NCBI RefSeq assembly: GCF_031877795.1
Contig: NC_133946.1
Coordinates: forward strand, 12,251,144 to 12,315,143
Direction: 5' to 3'
DNA: 64,000 nt
Origin: Strix aluco
Taxonomy: Eukaryota > Chordata > Aves > Strigiformes > Strigidae
Shown: piece by piece, positions 15,401 to 27,400 of the stretch
How positions within the stretch are numbered: the first letter of the stretch is position 1
How the letters are laid out: each line of letters begins with the position of its first letter
Notes under the pieces: model-generated
Databases searched by the model: none
Seen by the model: the letters and a program-made list of their open reading frames with translations, nothing else
Told to the model about the DNA's origin: nothing
Position numbers and translations under genes: made by a program

Positions 15401-17014
15401 TTTAAGGCACCACAAGACACAGGGCAAGAGCCACCTTAACTAGATAGTAAGAAATTGAGAGTTTTACCCATTTTCCATTTATAAGGCGGCACTACTCCGC
15501 AGACCTCGGCAGGATCGTTAGTCACTCACTCACTCAGCCTACATGTGGCAACGCTACCGTGCTCGCCAAGAACGGTCCCCTTGCCCTCAGGACGACGACA
15601 GCCCTCGGCTACACTCGTGTACGTTGGGCGTTGCAGAGGCCACCCTGCAATCCAGCGGCATCGAAGTGTTTCTCTGCAGTTCGTACTGGCATAAGTATCA
15701 CCTAGAATCAGCAGCTTCATCAAGATCAACACCCCCCACTTCACTGCTGCCCAGATTGGCAGGGTGAGAGCCAAGCACCCTCCCCCTTCTGCTCCTTAAT
15801 GTCAAACTCGAGCCAAATCATATCACCCTCAGCTCATATTCCAAACGAGGGACTTCCAACGTCAGCTTGGTTTCCTTAATCACAAAGCATTTAACACACC
15901 GGGAAAAACTATGGACATACACACACGCGTGCTGAAGTGGATTTCTGGAACGACTCCAGCAAACACAGGATTTAGGAGCACTTTTCTAGGTACAAACACA
16001 TCTCTTCCTGCAAGGACTGAATTTCACAAAGAACTGCTTTGCCCACTGGCCTGACACCAGCAGTCATGGCTTTTGCATCGATTCTCTGGACTGAGCGTGC
16101 TGCAAAACCATACGAAATACCTGACCAGCAGAACTTAGGTGTAAGAGCTTGTATTTTCTAGCACGATTACAGGCAAGGATGTGGGCAGAAAAGGCCTCTT
16201 CCAGGACTGAGGGAAGGAGATGTGGAGCTCATATAACTGATAAAACAACCGGAATCAAGCATGAGAGCTCACCCACCAGTGCGGGCTCCTGAAGCGCCAG
16301 GAGCACCCCCAAAGCACTCGAGCTGAGCCAAGCCGAGCCGAGCCACCTTGGTTAGGGGTACAGCTGGCTGGAGGGTTTATCGCCAAGACTGGGAAAGGAG
16401 ATGTCACGGCCAAAAGCCAGTCCTAAATCGCTGTTAAATCCCCAGGAAACAGTAATTAACAGCGCCACAATCCCAGGAACAACATCTTGAGACACAGCCT
16501 ACGGTTTCTCAATTCTAGCACCGGTATCTGTTGCAGCGAGGCCAGAGCAACGCGAACCGCGGGTACCGCGCGGTAAGTCGGCGTTTTCCCTGCCGGAGCC
16601 CCACGCGCGGTGACCCATCGCCTCGGCACCTCCGCGGAGCCGCGCTGAGGAGCGGCGCATCCCGCCACAGGCAGCGCCGCGGCAGGCAGAGCCCCGCGGG
16701 GAACCGGGAACCACAGCTCGGTTGCGGCGGCCTGCTGGCCACGGAGCGGCGAGGGGCCGGGGCGGGAAGGGGCCTGGCCGGGCCTCGGCGGGAGCGGGCG
16801 GCGGCTCTCACCAGAAGAAGGTGTTGGTGCCGTCGTCGTAGACCTCGGACTCGGTGCTGCGGCGCAGGCCGGGGCCGTCCCTCTCGGCGCCGGGCGGCGG
16901 GGGCCGCTCTGCCGCCGCGGCGGGGGCGCCGCCGTTGGGCTGCGGGGGCTGCTGCTCCTCCAGGGCGGCCTTGCCCAGGGCCCCGCCGGGGCCCCGCCGC
17001 TCGCCGCGCCTCAT
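465..17014 (-). CDS. PTDSS2: Phosphatidylserine synthase 2, first three coding exons (gene continues left of the window)
   Basis: PTDSS2 makes phosphatidylserine by exchanging serine for the ethanolamine head group of phosphatidylethanolamine, in ER and mitochondria-associated membranes. Coding exons on the minus strand are 17014-16812, 6921-6820 and 547-465; they join in phase (203+102+83 nt, 129 codons plus one base) with AG acceptors and GT donors. Exon 1 starts MRRGERR, has a Pro/Ala-rich head, and ends in the family motif [16 protein letters not shown] (residues 53-68). Exon 2 gives [11 protein letters not shown]...[18 protein letters not shown] with the first membrane segment (about 70-89). 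Exon 3 gives [20 protein letters not shown], the second membrane segment, then FSRPHPA. These blocks are nearly identical to human PTDSS2 as I recall it. The catalytic region lies outside the window. The start is the first ATG in frame and matches the human N-terminus. Introns of about 9.9 kb and 6.3 kb are long for this gene-dense neighbourhood. Nothing looks broken. Confidence 0.96.
548..6819 (-). other. PTDSS2 intron 2
   Basis: A 6.3-kb intron with donor GTAAAT after base 6820 and a CTTTCAG-type acceptor before base 547. Apart from short homopolymer runs and two copies of tattttcttgag at about 3,125-3,155, I see no exon, RNA gene or recognisable transposon. Confidence 0.75.
10466..10543. 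repeat. Poly-G run (23 G) followed by a GGGA microsatellite
   Basis: Bases 10466-10488 are 23 consecutive G. After about 35 mixed bases there is a GGGA repeat at about 10523-10543. The tract lies in PTDSS2 intron 1, where the sense strand of the gene is C-rich. Runs like this can form G-quadruplexes and are prone to length error in sequencing, so the exact count may be unreliable. Confidence 0.9.
13388..13448. repeat. Pyrimidine-rich low-complexity tract
   Basis: About 60 bases almost entirely C and T, built from CTTTTTCC-like words, in PTDSS2 intron 1. It is homopurine on the sense strand of PTDSS2, so it is not a splice polypyrimidine tract for that gene. Confidence 0.85.
13630..13850 (+). 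mobile_element. Old CR1-like LINE 3' fragment
   Basis: The segment carries words that resemble the 3' end of ancient CR1 elements: tcaagactggatgccttcct followed by ggaagatatgctttagtt, and further right tctaaccagatgatccc. They occur in the order expected of a CR1 read on the plus strand. The copy is strongly diverged and lacks the clear terminal octamer repeats of younger CR1s, so both family and edges are tentative. Confidence 0.5.
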
Positions 17015-17760
17015 GGCGAGAACGGCCGCGGAACGGCCCCACGCTCCCGCCGCTCCGCCGGGCTCGGGAGGGGGGTGAAGGGGAGGGGGGGTGAGGCGGG
17101 GCGGGGCGGGGCACGTCCCCGACGCGACCCCACGTCGGCGCGGAGCGGCCGCGCAGGCGCAGAGCGCTCCCGAGGGAAGGGCGGGGGCGGGGCCGAGCGG
17201 GGCGTCTCCCGTTGCTGTGGCAACGCAACCGGCCGCTTCCCGCTGCGGCCGCCGCTCCCTCACGGAGGGACCCCCGCCGCCGCCTTTCTCTCACGGGACA
17301 GAGCCCCTCCGCCTCCGCTCCCTCACGGAGGGACCCTCGCCGCCCTCCTGTTGCCCCCCGCTGGCGGGAGCCCCGCCGCCGCCGGTCACAGCTCCCTCAC
17401 TGAGCAGACGCGGCCACCTCCCGCCGCGGTCTGGGCCCCTCCGTGCCGGAGCTGTGTCCTCCCCCGGCCTCGCCCGGCTCCAGGCTCTCCCCCCGCGCCT
17501 GCCGTGGCTGCCTCGGGTAAGAACCGAGGCTGAGGTGCAGGCCCCGGCCCGAGGGGGAGGACCCACAGCACGGCCGGTGCCCGCGGCCCAGGCCGGGGCG
17601 CTGACTTCGAGACACAACACGCTTCCAGACCTGTTCCGCTCAACACCAGCACAGCCGAAAAACTTCAGCAGTCCCTGCGCGGCAGGATGGGGTTTCCATA
17701 ACGCTGCAGGGTGGGAGGAGGGAAGCGCGGCTGGGTGAAAGCGCACCAGGAATTTACGCT
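16530..17760 (-). promoter_or_regulatory. CpG-island promoter of PTDSS2
   Basis: This block is dense in CpG and G/C runs and surrounds PTDSS2 exon 1 (start codon 17014-17012). GC-box-like ggggcggggcggggc words sit at about 17097-17112, just upstream of the start codon on the minus strand. No TATA box is obvious, as is usual for housekeeping CpG-island promoters. The transcription start itself cannot be read from sequence. On the plus strand a donor-like G|GTAAGA at about 17515 leaves open a divergent transcript, for example a noncoding first exon of ANO9, which lies head-to-head with PTDSS2. Confidence 0.7.
17252..17400. repeat. Short GC-rich tandem repeat inside the CpG island
   Basis: The word ccgctccctcacggaggga occurs at 17252 and again at 17315, a period of 63 bases. 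Weaker relatives lie between them (ctctcacgggaca, about 17288) and after them (cagctccctcact, about 17388), suggesting a degraded array with a sub-period near 32. Confidence 0.6.
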
Positions 17761-19464
17761 GACAGTTGAGGCGCCTGTTTCGCCACAGCCCGGGAGGGAG
17801 CAGCCCCAGCCCTGCTGTCAGGAGCTCCCATGCGATCTTTGGTGCGTGTGCCTCGAGATGTGAAACCTGGAAATGTCTTTGTTGGAGCTGGCAGGTATTT
17901 GCTTAGTCTGAGGAAAAAAAAAAAAAAAAGAGGAGCATGGTGTTTCCTCTTTCCAAAAAAATATGAAGAAGGGGGAAAAAATGAAGAAAGAAAACTGTCT
18001 TTTCAGCTGCGACTGGACAGCGTTATGCTATGAGTACGTAAACCTGCCATTTGAAAACTAGCTGTATTGTAGCAATATTGGATGCTAAAATTCTGTCTCT
18101 TTTAGCAAAAGTAACCAAAGAACTGTAATTAAAGAAAATAGCTTAATTTTATACGCACTCGCTTGAACTCTTCAGGGCCAGGTGCTCTTTGCCTGACTGT
18201 AGCGTGGCTTTCAAGTTAGTCCCAGTCCCATTACTCCCCTTCCTTGTGCGATGAAACACCAAACTTTGGCGTCTGCGAGAACGCGAGTGTGTTGTGCTGG
18301 CAGAGGGTTTTGTTCCCACGTGGAGGGTCTGGCCGGGGCTGGAGCCACCTGCTCGCGTCTTGGGGCGCACACTGAGGTGTGTCCTGCGGGACAAGCGCCG
18401 GCGCAGGGTGTGGGTGCTCCTGGGCCCTCACGCCTGCTGTATCCTTACAATTCCTTAGCCCCCGCTCGGGGGATCTCTTCCTGCAGCAGAACTTCCCAAG
18501 TTATTCTTCTGAAATCCACACCAGGCCAGGCCCTTCAAGCAGAACAAATCCCCACGGCGCTCCCGGCCCGCAGGCAGGGAGACTTTTCTTTCTGGCAAGG
18601 TGCTGGGGCCCTCCTGCCAGCGCCGGCAGCACCGGGGGATGCTGCAGGGAGGGAAGGGGAAGCCCCGCGGCAGCAGAGCAGCCAAACCCAGGGAGAAACG
18701 AGAGGAAACTTTTACGTGACTGCAAATAAATGAAGTGGCCACATGATGGCAGCAGCCAGCCGGGCCAGCCGCAGGGAGCCCGGGGTTCAGCGATTGCCCC
18801 AAACCACCAGCTCTGAACCATTTGTATATGAAAGGAGCTTTGCTGTGTTGGCAGAGCCACCCTTCTGCTTGTTTTCTCTCTCAATTAGTAAAGACAGCTT
18901 CAGCTGTGTAATTGCCAGCTCTGAGCGAGAAGGATTTAACCAAAAATTCCACAAGAAGTATTTAACCAAAGATTCCCCGAGAAGGTGGAATACTCCTGCC
19001 CTTTGAGGAAAAATAACCCAACAAAACCACAGTTCTGCAGATATATAAGGACACTTCTGGCTGCTGCCCCATCCCCTACCAACCTGAAACACTCTCTCCT
19101 GACTGCCCCACTGTGTTTTATGAGACCTGGAGGCACTCAGCTCATCCCAGGAGATGCCACCTCCCCTTGCAAAAGCAAAGGCTGAGGTCAGGCAGTTTCT
19201 GTCCCAGCAGGGAGCATCCTCCACATCTCGGTACAGCGCACTTGGCCTTCACCAGTAGCCATGGGTAATAACTGTGCTGGTAGCTATAGGTACCCACGTA
19301 TGGGGACAATGACAAGGTTTTGAAGCTTGGTCGAGGGAGACTTTTTGAGAATTTAATCAAGATGACCTTGATTAATGATCAGAAATTCATAAAGAACAGA
19401 CTTTGATCTCCAGACCCTCAAAAATAAACACAACATCCTGGACCATCAAGAGAATGTCTGGAAT

Positions 19465-19905
19465 TGTGTTGAGGATGAGTTATTTGACAACCTGGCAAAG
19501 GGACTAATTGATTAATTAACTTGGCAATGAAACTAACTTTGGAGTATCCTGACAGTGAACTGCCTTCATTATAATACTAAAAAACACACCCCCAGGTCAA
19601 AAAGCCCCCTGCCCAGGTTAAGACCCTTCCCCTGAGCGTGTGTAGGAGTAGCACCATTATGTAAGTCGTATTATCGGTGTACGTTCATCACTAACCAATC
19701 AGTATCTAATAGGCATGTTTGGAAAGTACTAACCCCTGATTTTTACGTATAAAAGGAGCATGAAAACCTACTGTTGAGGTGCTTGATTTGTGGAAAAGTC
19801 CCCCGAGAACCCAGACCTGAAACAATATCCATCCTGAGTGTGTCAAGATTGGGCTATTGAACGCCAGGCATGAATCCTCTTTTCGGGTAACAATCTCACA
19901 AAGGA
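19465..19905 (+). mobile_element. Solo-LTR-like fossil of an avian endogenous retrovirus
   Basis: About 440 bases with the layout of a retroviral LTR: a TG-type left end, a CCAAT box at 19695-19699, a TATA box (tataaaagg) at 19748-19756, and about 40 bases later a U5-like stretch (gtgcttgatttgtgg, then gtcccccgagaaccc) of the kind seen in avian ERV LTRs. I see no internal gag, pol or env sequence next to it, so it reads as a solo LTR. Edges are approximate and no clear target-site duplication was found. Family (ERVL- or ERVK-like) and age are undetermined. Confidence 0.6.
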
Positions 19906-22900
19906 AATGTGAACAAACTCTTTCGGGTGCCCCTTTCCCCTCGCCCTATAGCCATGACATGTGCAAAACATCGAAGAAAAACCACACAGTACTCACAGGG
20001 CAGCTGAAGATTCGGCTTTCTGCAGTCACGGCGAGCGCTGGGTCAGGCCCAGGCCTCCCGGAGACTCGCGGCTTCTCCTCTCCCCACGTCTGCTGACACG
20101 GGCCCATCGCTGCTGCTTTGGGCCTGCGGGACGGGTCGGAATTCCCCAAGGGAGGGAAACGCTGATACCTTGGGACTGAGGTCACGAGGGGAGTCCAGCG
20201 GAGCGTCTTCAGCAAGCTGAGCAGTGGGGGTACGTGGGAGCAGTCCCCAGCACCTCGGAGCCCCCCGCACTAGCAGGTGGCAGCACAAAAAGCTGTTCCC
20301 TGTGCCTGGAAAGGAGATTTACTCCCTTAATCACCCAGACTTTTTAATTACAAGCAGGGCTTCATTCCAAACCACATCCTCTGCTGTGATGCAGCAACTG
20401 TAGCTCCAGGGATACAGCGGGATCTAACAGGGTTTGGGTGTAAATGCCCCGGTTTTACCCGAGGATGCAGGCAGCCGTACGATGGCACTGGGCATCACAG
20501 CGCCCGGCTTTTCAGAGATGCTCCCTGGCCGGACACAGCCAGAAGTAGCAGCACAAGAGGCCAAAAAAGTACAGCCAGAGCAGACTTTGCAGCAGAGGCC
20601 AGAAACTGGAGGTGGAAAGCACAGTTTGGACTTTAGGAGATGCTTTTCCTGGCGGAGCGTTGCTGCAAGAGGTTCCCCAAGGAAGGGGGAGGAATGTCTG
20701 TCAGCGGAGGCTTTCACAGTGCAGCTAGGCAGAGCCATGACGAGCAAATGCTGGCCAATCCCCCCACCCCAAGCAGGAGGCTGGAGACCTCTGGGGCCCC
20801 TTCAGGTGGCGTGATGGGGCTGCCATGGCTCCCAGGCGGAGCGAAGCCTCCCGGTGCTTTGACCCGGAGCAGCACCACATGGCAGAGCCAGAGGAAGGCG
20901 ACGTCACCGCGTCATCCCCTCCAGAGCCAGCTGTGGGCGAACCTCCCTGCAGCACGCTGGCTGCTCCTCTGCCTGCCTTAGTCTCCAATTTCAAAACAAC
21001 TTTTGGCCAAGAAAGCGAAAATTTTCCCAACCAGAACCATTCCTGCTGAACACAGTTGGTGGTGCTGGATGGCGGCAGCTTGAGTGTTCAGACCCAACAT
21101 ACTCTTCTCACCAGGCTCTCGGTTTCTGGCCAGCTTGCTCATTAGTGCTGTTTTCTGATAGGATTTTTACTGGCTGCTGAGAAACATAGACACTACAATC
21201 AATCCCAAAGCCTAACAGGTTCAACCAGTATTTGTCAGACTTCATACACTGGTTCGGCATCGCTGGCCTCTGTTTGGAGCTTGTCTTCCCTCTCTTCCAA
21301 CAGCAGGTAGGATTTGAGCCTTACATTCATTTTCTCCAGCCCATTTCATTTAGAAGTTTTTCCCAGACACTTCTGTCTGCTTTTGACTGATGTTGTCAAA
21401 ATGAAGACAGAAAGAAAAAGTCCTAAATTCTTTTCTTTTTTTTTAGTTTCCCCACCCATTTTGTGCCGCTTGTTATACAAACCGAATTGCGATTTCCTGT
21501 AGTAGCTGAGGGTGTCTCTAGTGCTGGGCTCTCAGATGAAGCTCAGCAGCCAGCTCTGGTCTTTGTTGGAGCAACAACATACCTGGGCAGGATGAAGCAC
21601 TGCTGCTTCAAATCAGGTCGTGAGTGACATAAAGGTGGTTCAGGGAAACGCAGCCCCGCTAACCAGAAAGTTGCAGTTTGGTGCTGAAAAACATCTAAAC
21701 AACCTCTTCTGAAGGATCTTTTTTCTTTCATGTCCTTCTAGCTAGATACAGAGGAAGGCAATACCCTTTAAACTCTTCTCCTGAAAAAAAAATAAAAAAT
21801 CCATGACCCTGGGAACTGAAAAGAGCAAATAAATATTTTAGCACCATCGTGAATTAGGGATGTTTGCACACAGGATAGCCTTAGGGCACTGGAAGAGAAG
21901 CTCCCCATCAGAAGGCATCGCTGTCAGGAGGGGTGCAGACAGGCATCCTCCGTCCAGCTGAAGCGGTTTCATCCATGAAAGCCTTCAGCGGTTTGCTCCC
22001 ACTTCTCGGGTGGGAATCACCCCCCTGCCGGGATTACCAGTCAAGGGAGGGCTCCTGGAGAGCTTCGACGGCAGCTCGCCCAGCGCAGGCCCAACCGCTG
22101 CCCGGGGCGGCTGGAGCCTGTTGGGCTGACGCGATGCCCCAGTGGATTAGGACGGGGACACGTGAGCGGCCCCAGCAGCAATAAACAGCGGAGGGTGATA
22201 ATATCTGAAATAATTCCAGCTGCTTACAAAGGGTTTGTGTGGTTGCAATACCTTGGCACACGTATGAACCACAGCTCCACACCACTTCGTGTCTTAAGCA
22301 GATTTCTCACCAATAAAAAGGAAGGTACATCCTCTCCCTCCCTGATTTTAGTTTTTCCACGCTGCCGTCCTCACCACCAGTCCCCCAGGAGCCATAAATG
22401 CTGAGATGGTGCATCGCAGGAGGGGTGTCTGGGAAGGAAGGTACTGAAAGAGGAACACCATCAGTGTGGCCACCTGCCTCGCTGCAGAAGGCACTAAATC
22501 TTGCCTAGGGAAAGCCAAATTCCTCCTAAACAGGAGAAGGAAAAGCACAGTCTCCTCCAAGTGCCATGAGCGATGCTGTGGGGGTCGGATACCTTGGACA
22601 AAGCCAGGCTGCGGGCCCAGACTCACCTTCCCCCTGGGAGTTTTTGGGGTTGCTACTGGTTGCCCACATTTGATGAGCCGGCCTGGCTGGAGAGCAAAGT
22701 CCTCCCACTCCTACTCGGCAGTTTGCAGGAGGAAGAAACAGAGGCGCAGGTGGAGCGACAGGGCTGTCCCACCTACACATAACCCCGTTTCCGTTTAACC
22801 CAGCAGTGCTCACGTTGCAAAGGCCTTCGCTCTTCTGGCAGGAGGTGTGGGAAGCACCCTCGATCCTATCTTACGTGGCTCCATGCTCTCTGCAGGTGAA

Positions 22901-24310
22901 CACATGCACGCTCTCCCCACCCGCGGGCAGCTGCTGGTGATAAAGAGAGTTTATCCCCCTGGCCAGCCCTGCAGATTGCCCCGGGGAGGCTAAAGGTCTG
23001 CCCGCTCCTTCCCCTGCTCTGCTCCTGATTTCACACACAGCAGGAAATTTGGAAGGCAACTATTTTTTTTCTTTTCTTTTTTTCCCTCTTTTTTAAAATT
23101 CACAGTCTGATTCAGAGTCTGTTCATGGCACTTGGCAAAACCTCAGAGTGATGTTGGCTTGACTGGGAACAACACTCTGGAAGTGTTGGCTGCCTTTCCT
23201 GCCGGGATGCAGCCACGTTACCCCCCAGGACTTGCTTTAGTTTAGAGCAACCCTCAGCAACGGTGTCGGAGAGCACAGGGCAATCCAGAGCAGTTATTGG
23301 CCCTTCTGCTATACCCAGGAAAGGCAGCTCGCCTTACCTTGGAGACTAAAGCAACAAAACCCCCCAGAAAACAGATATAAGGAGAGCTTACACAATACAA
23401 CCTTTTCACTCACTCTTTCTGTAAAAAGAGAGTTATACCCTGCTCCAAGCCGTAGCTCCAGATGGATAAAGCCTTTATGAACAAAACCAGCGCTCAGTGA
23501 TTTGGTTACAATTGCCAGCGGGGCCGCAGCCCAGCAGCCCGACGCAAACACCGTCAGGAAAGCAGAGGCTGAAGCAATCGTACTCTAGTAAATCACAGCT
23601 ACTTAGAAGTGACAAGATTTTAAGGAGCAGGGAGGCAGGAGGGCTCTGCGGTCTGGAGGAACATTCCGAGCACACTTTGATGCTCTCCTCTCCCACCAGG
23701 AGGGAGGGCATACTTGTTCTTATGGACAGTAAAATACTTACAGATGTTCCCATCATCGCTGGTGCCAAACCCTGACGCTCTCATGCAACAGCACCATTAC
23801 ACATGGGAAAAAACCCCACATGACTTCCAGTGCTGTTTTTGCCAGCCAGCGAGGCGTGAAGAAAGGATTTCTCCGTCTCTCTTCAGTCCTTCCAGGCAGA
23901 CAGATTTTCTCTGAGGTTCACAGAAGGGTTTCTGAAGGCCACATAGGGAAACCAAAGTGGTGGAGAGCAAACCAGGCGGCTGTCCAAGGCAGGGAGGAAG
24001 AGGGCTGCATTCCAGTGGAGAAACCATGGAGCAGCCTTCTCACTTAGCTGGAAGCTCATGCCTTGCCTCCTTCCCTCATCCTGGCTGTTAACAAACTCAC
24101 CCCTGGCTCCATCCCACCCGCTCTCACGGCCAGTGCTGCTCCCACCCCCGACCTCTCACCCCCAGTCTCCTCTGCGCAGCCCAGACTTCACCCTGAGGTT
24201 CAGGCAGGTCAGGCACAGCTCAGCTTTATTTTCTCTTTTTTGGTTTAATGGGTTTTTTCCCACCTCGTAAGAAAGAGTTTATGCTTTCTAGGGCTTCTGC
24301 TAATACCTCC

Positions 24311-24409
24311 TTCCTCTTTTTGGCCCATTTGTGATGCCTCTTTGGTAATGTTCACATCCTTCCTCTTTTTGACCCCTTTGTGACACCTCTCTGGGGATGT
24401 TTGCAGGAC
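24311..24409. repeat. 49-bp tandem duplication
   Basis: The word ttcctctttttg begins at 24311 and again at 24360. The following roughly 37 bases remain recognisably alike (catttgtgatgcctctttgg against cctttgtgacacctctctgg), giving two diverged copies with a 49-base period. Confidence 0.8.
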
Positions 24410-27400
24410 GCAGCAAGCAGCTGGGCACCGAGAGGGGCAGAGGAGGAACGGGGGTGGCAGAGCACTGGACTGGGCAAGCGGAGCTCAGCACGGGTACCTG
24501 CCTGCTCTGCGGGGCGGTACTGGGCTTGCCACTCCTTCAGGCGAGGGTGAAGGGCAGCTTTCTCACCTCCTCCGCGATATCTGCCCGCTGCCAGGCAGAG
24601 GCAGCTCCCTCCCAAGGCAGGCGGGAGCCCCACACGGAAGTCAAGTCGCTGCTGGGTTCACATGAGACCTCAGGCGAAGAAGCTGGGGAAGGAAACCCAC
24701 ACTCTGCGAGAAACCCCAGGAGCCTCGCGGCTCGTTCCGCCTGCGGCCTCAGCTTCCCCGCCTGCCGGCAGACAGGTCTGGGATCTGCCCAGGGGAGCCG
24801 AAGCAGAGAGCGGGAAAGAGAAAGGCTCTGCACGTCACCATGCAGGTAGGAAACAGAAACCGCTCAGCTGGTTCCGAGAGGTTGTTTTTCAGCACCTCTG
24901 AGACACCTGTAGCTGGGAAACGAGGGCCACACTAAGCTCCGATCTCTACCGCTCTGTGCTGTCAGCCTTTAAGGGACTCAAAAAGCAGGACAGAACTGCT
25001 GTTCCTCAGTCCAGCCGGCAATCTCACGCCTCCCGTGAGTGCGCGCCGGGGCAGCGCTGAGCCCACGCACCAGCCCGAGGGGCAGCGGGGTCACACGCGG
25101 CCCTGGGTGCTGCTACCAGAGTTCAGAGGTGCCGGAGCATGGATCAGAGGAGGATGGTTTGGACTGAGACCAGTTCTTTACCTTATATAGGCCCAGGAAA
25201 AGGCACTGTGAATAGCAGCGGAGGTGACAGCCCCGGAGGTTTCGGGAGCACTTGAAATAAAGCAAGGGGAGAGGGGGAGCTGTGAAGTTTTGTTTCTCTA
25301 GCTTGAAAGAAAAGATGCAGTTTTCTTTTAGTCAAAAAGCCAGGCAAACACTCTAACATCGGGGCGGGTACTGAATATCCAGGTGTACCGTCTGCCTGAT
25401 CACTTAAAGATTGTCCCATTTCTTAGGAAACTCTTAAGTAAGGTGGAAGTGCTCTAAGGGACATGTTCGTAAGAAAAATCCTCAAGATCAAAGTAATTTG
25501 ATCATCTCGGTGTGAGTGATAGGAACCACCCAAACCCTGCCCAGTCCACAATTAGAAAGGAAAACAAGGATGCTTGATCCTATCCGGGTCCTTCGACTGA
25601 GTTACTGATGCAGGTGACTGCACCCCCAGCCCGAGGGCGCTGTCACCATTCTCTGAAGGACCCAGTGCCCCGCGCAGGGCAGCGGGTTACCCAGGGACAA
25701 GGACCCACCGGCACAGCTGGAGAGAAACCAGACATGCTTTAGGGTACACAAACCCTTTTAGCATTGACATTCCTGCTTTCGTCCTGCCGGTTACTTCTCC
25801 TACACCTTTGCAAGCGTGTCTCCAACCCTGCTCCAGCCACAGGGCAGGAAGACCGAAACAGGCACCGTCCTTGAGAGCAGGGATTAGAGTCCAGGGTTTA
25901 TAGAGCCGTTTCAGAGCCAAGGTGGCCTCACTGGCACGCAGGGCTGATCGACTGCCTTGTGCTGCCAGCGCAGAGCAGCTACAGACAGTGTCGCTGGTCC
26001 CCTGGATGAAAAAAAGCAGGTGTGGGAGGAGTAGTGATCTAAAGTCCCTGCCCTCTGCAGCGTCCCTGCCTACAAGCCACATCTGGCTCCAAGAGTGGGC
26101 TGGGCTCCCGCCCAACGGTCCGGGTAGCCAAGGCTCAGAGCCGCCTTCGCCTTGCGAGGCCGCTGGCAGCCACCGGCATGAACCAAACCTGCTGAGACGC
26201 TGCTCGTCTGTCACCACGGGCTGGCAAATCCCCTGCTGCTGCTGAATACAATTTTTTATCCGTTACCTCTCCAGAGGTGGGTACTGGGAATTGCCTGTGC
26301 TAATCTGCAAATAATCCACAAATTCCTCCCTGGTTCTCAGCCCTACGTGGTGCCTGCAGAGCGGGTACTGGTGGTAAATCACGTTGCTATGGGAACGCAG
26401 AGAAAAGCCGGACCCCGCTACCACGACATCATTATTGCCTAGAGAGCGGCCCGAGGAGCATCCCCACCGAGTCTTAGGACTTGACTGCAAAATTAGAAAG
26501 CAGCCGGTCCCTCCTGGGATTAAAATCAGCACTTGCTGTTTCAGGAACATGGAGAAGCAGGGACAGGGTCTGGCTGCGTCGGGTCTGGGTGAGCCGCAGT
26601 GCTTTGACTGGGAGTGCTGGTGGAGGAAGGATGCTGTGCTGGAGCTCTGCAGGCTCAGCCCCGGGGCTCTCCCACACAGGCACAGGCAGGGGCTGGGAGC
26701 ACCCTCGGGGATCTGGGGGTACGGTTCCCACCATGCCAGCCTGGTGGCTGAGGAGGTGCAAGCGTCAATCCATGCTGGCATCGGAGCCTCAGCGGGATCT
26801 GAGAGTCCAGAGAGGGGCCGTGGGCTGGGCGCAGGGAGAGCTGCGGGAGACCCCTGGGGAGACCCACCCAAGCCAAAACCCACTTCTCCATCCCCAAAGC
26901 CTGTGTAGAACTTTGGCAGAGCAGATGACAGCACTGTAACCCTCGCTCTACGTCTTGACCTAATTTGGGCTAGCTTTTAGCAGGGAGAAGTTCTGGTTCT
27001 CATGGCAACAGCACCTCGGGGGGAGAATATCCCTCTTCTCAAACCGTCTCTCTTTGGCTGTCTGCTGGTCAGTCTCCTCATGGATCCTTTGCTCCAGGTG
27101 AAGCCTGGGCCCTCGCTCCATGTGACGGAGGAGATGGCAGAGCGTCTCAGCCCTTTCCTCATCCCTCCTGCTCCCACGACCTCATTCTTCCATGGAAGTT
27201 TGGGATCTAGATCTTACATCAGGGCACGGTTGCGCCACCACCATGCTGCTCCCCAGATTGCAGCTGGATGAACTGGTCTGGCTGGCTGCTCTTTCAGGAC
27301 CCGACGTCTTTGGTGGCAACACCGACTGACGATATCCCCATCCCCTGGCAGCTCCTTCCCGCCTGTGTGCCGCGTCACCGTGCCCTTGGGAGCAGCGACG

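Larger units (their letters stand above)
6922..16811 (-). other. PTDSS2 intron 1
   Basis: A 9.9-kb intron with donor GTGAGA after base 16812 and an AAATTTTAG acceptor before base 6921. It is AT-richer than everything to its right. It contains a poly-G run with an adjoining GGGA repeat near 10.5 kb, a pyrimidine-rich tract near 13.4 kb and a probable old CR1 fragment near 13.7 kb. No further coding exon is recognised. Confidence 0.75.

Noticed and set aside
16531-17094. Plus-strand open frame of 187 codons over PTDSS2 exon 1
   Set aside because: Antisense shadow of GC-rich coding DNA, Arg-rich without homology.
16515-17294. Minus-strand open frame of 259 codons overlapping PTDSS2 exon 1
   Set aside because: It is in a different frame from PTDSS2, Arg/Pro-rich and explained by the GC-rich island.
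26549-26590. ATG followed by a good GTGAGC donor as the ANO9 first exon
   Set aside because: The exon would end in phase 1, which forces a stop in the next ANO9 exon at 28789.
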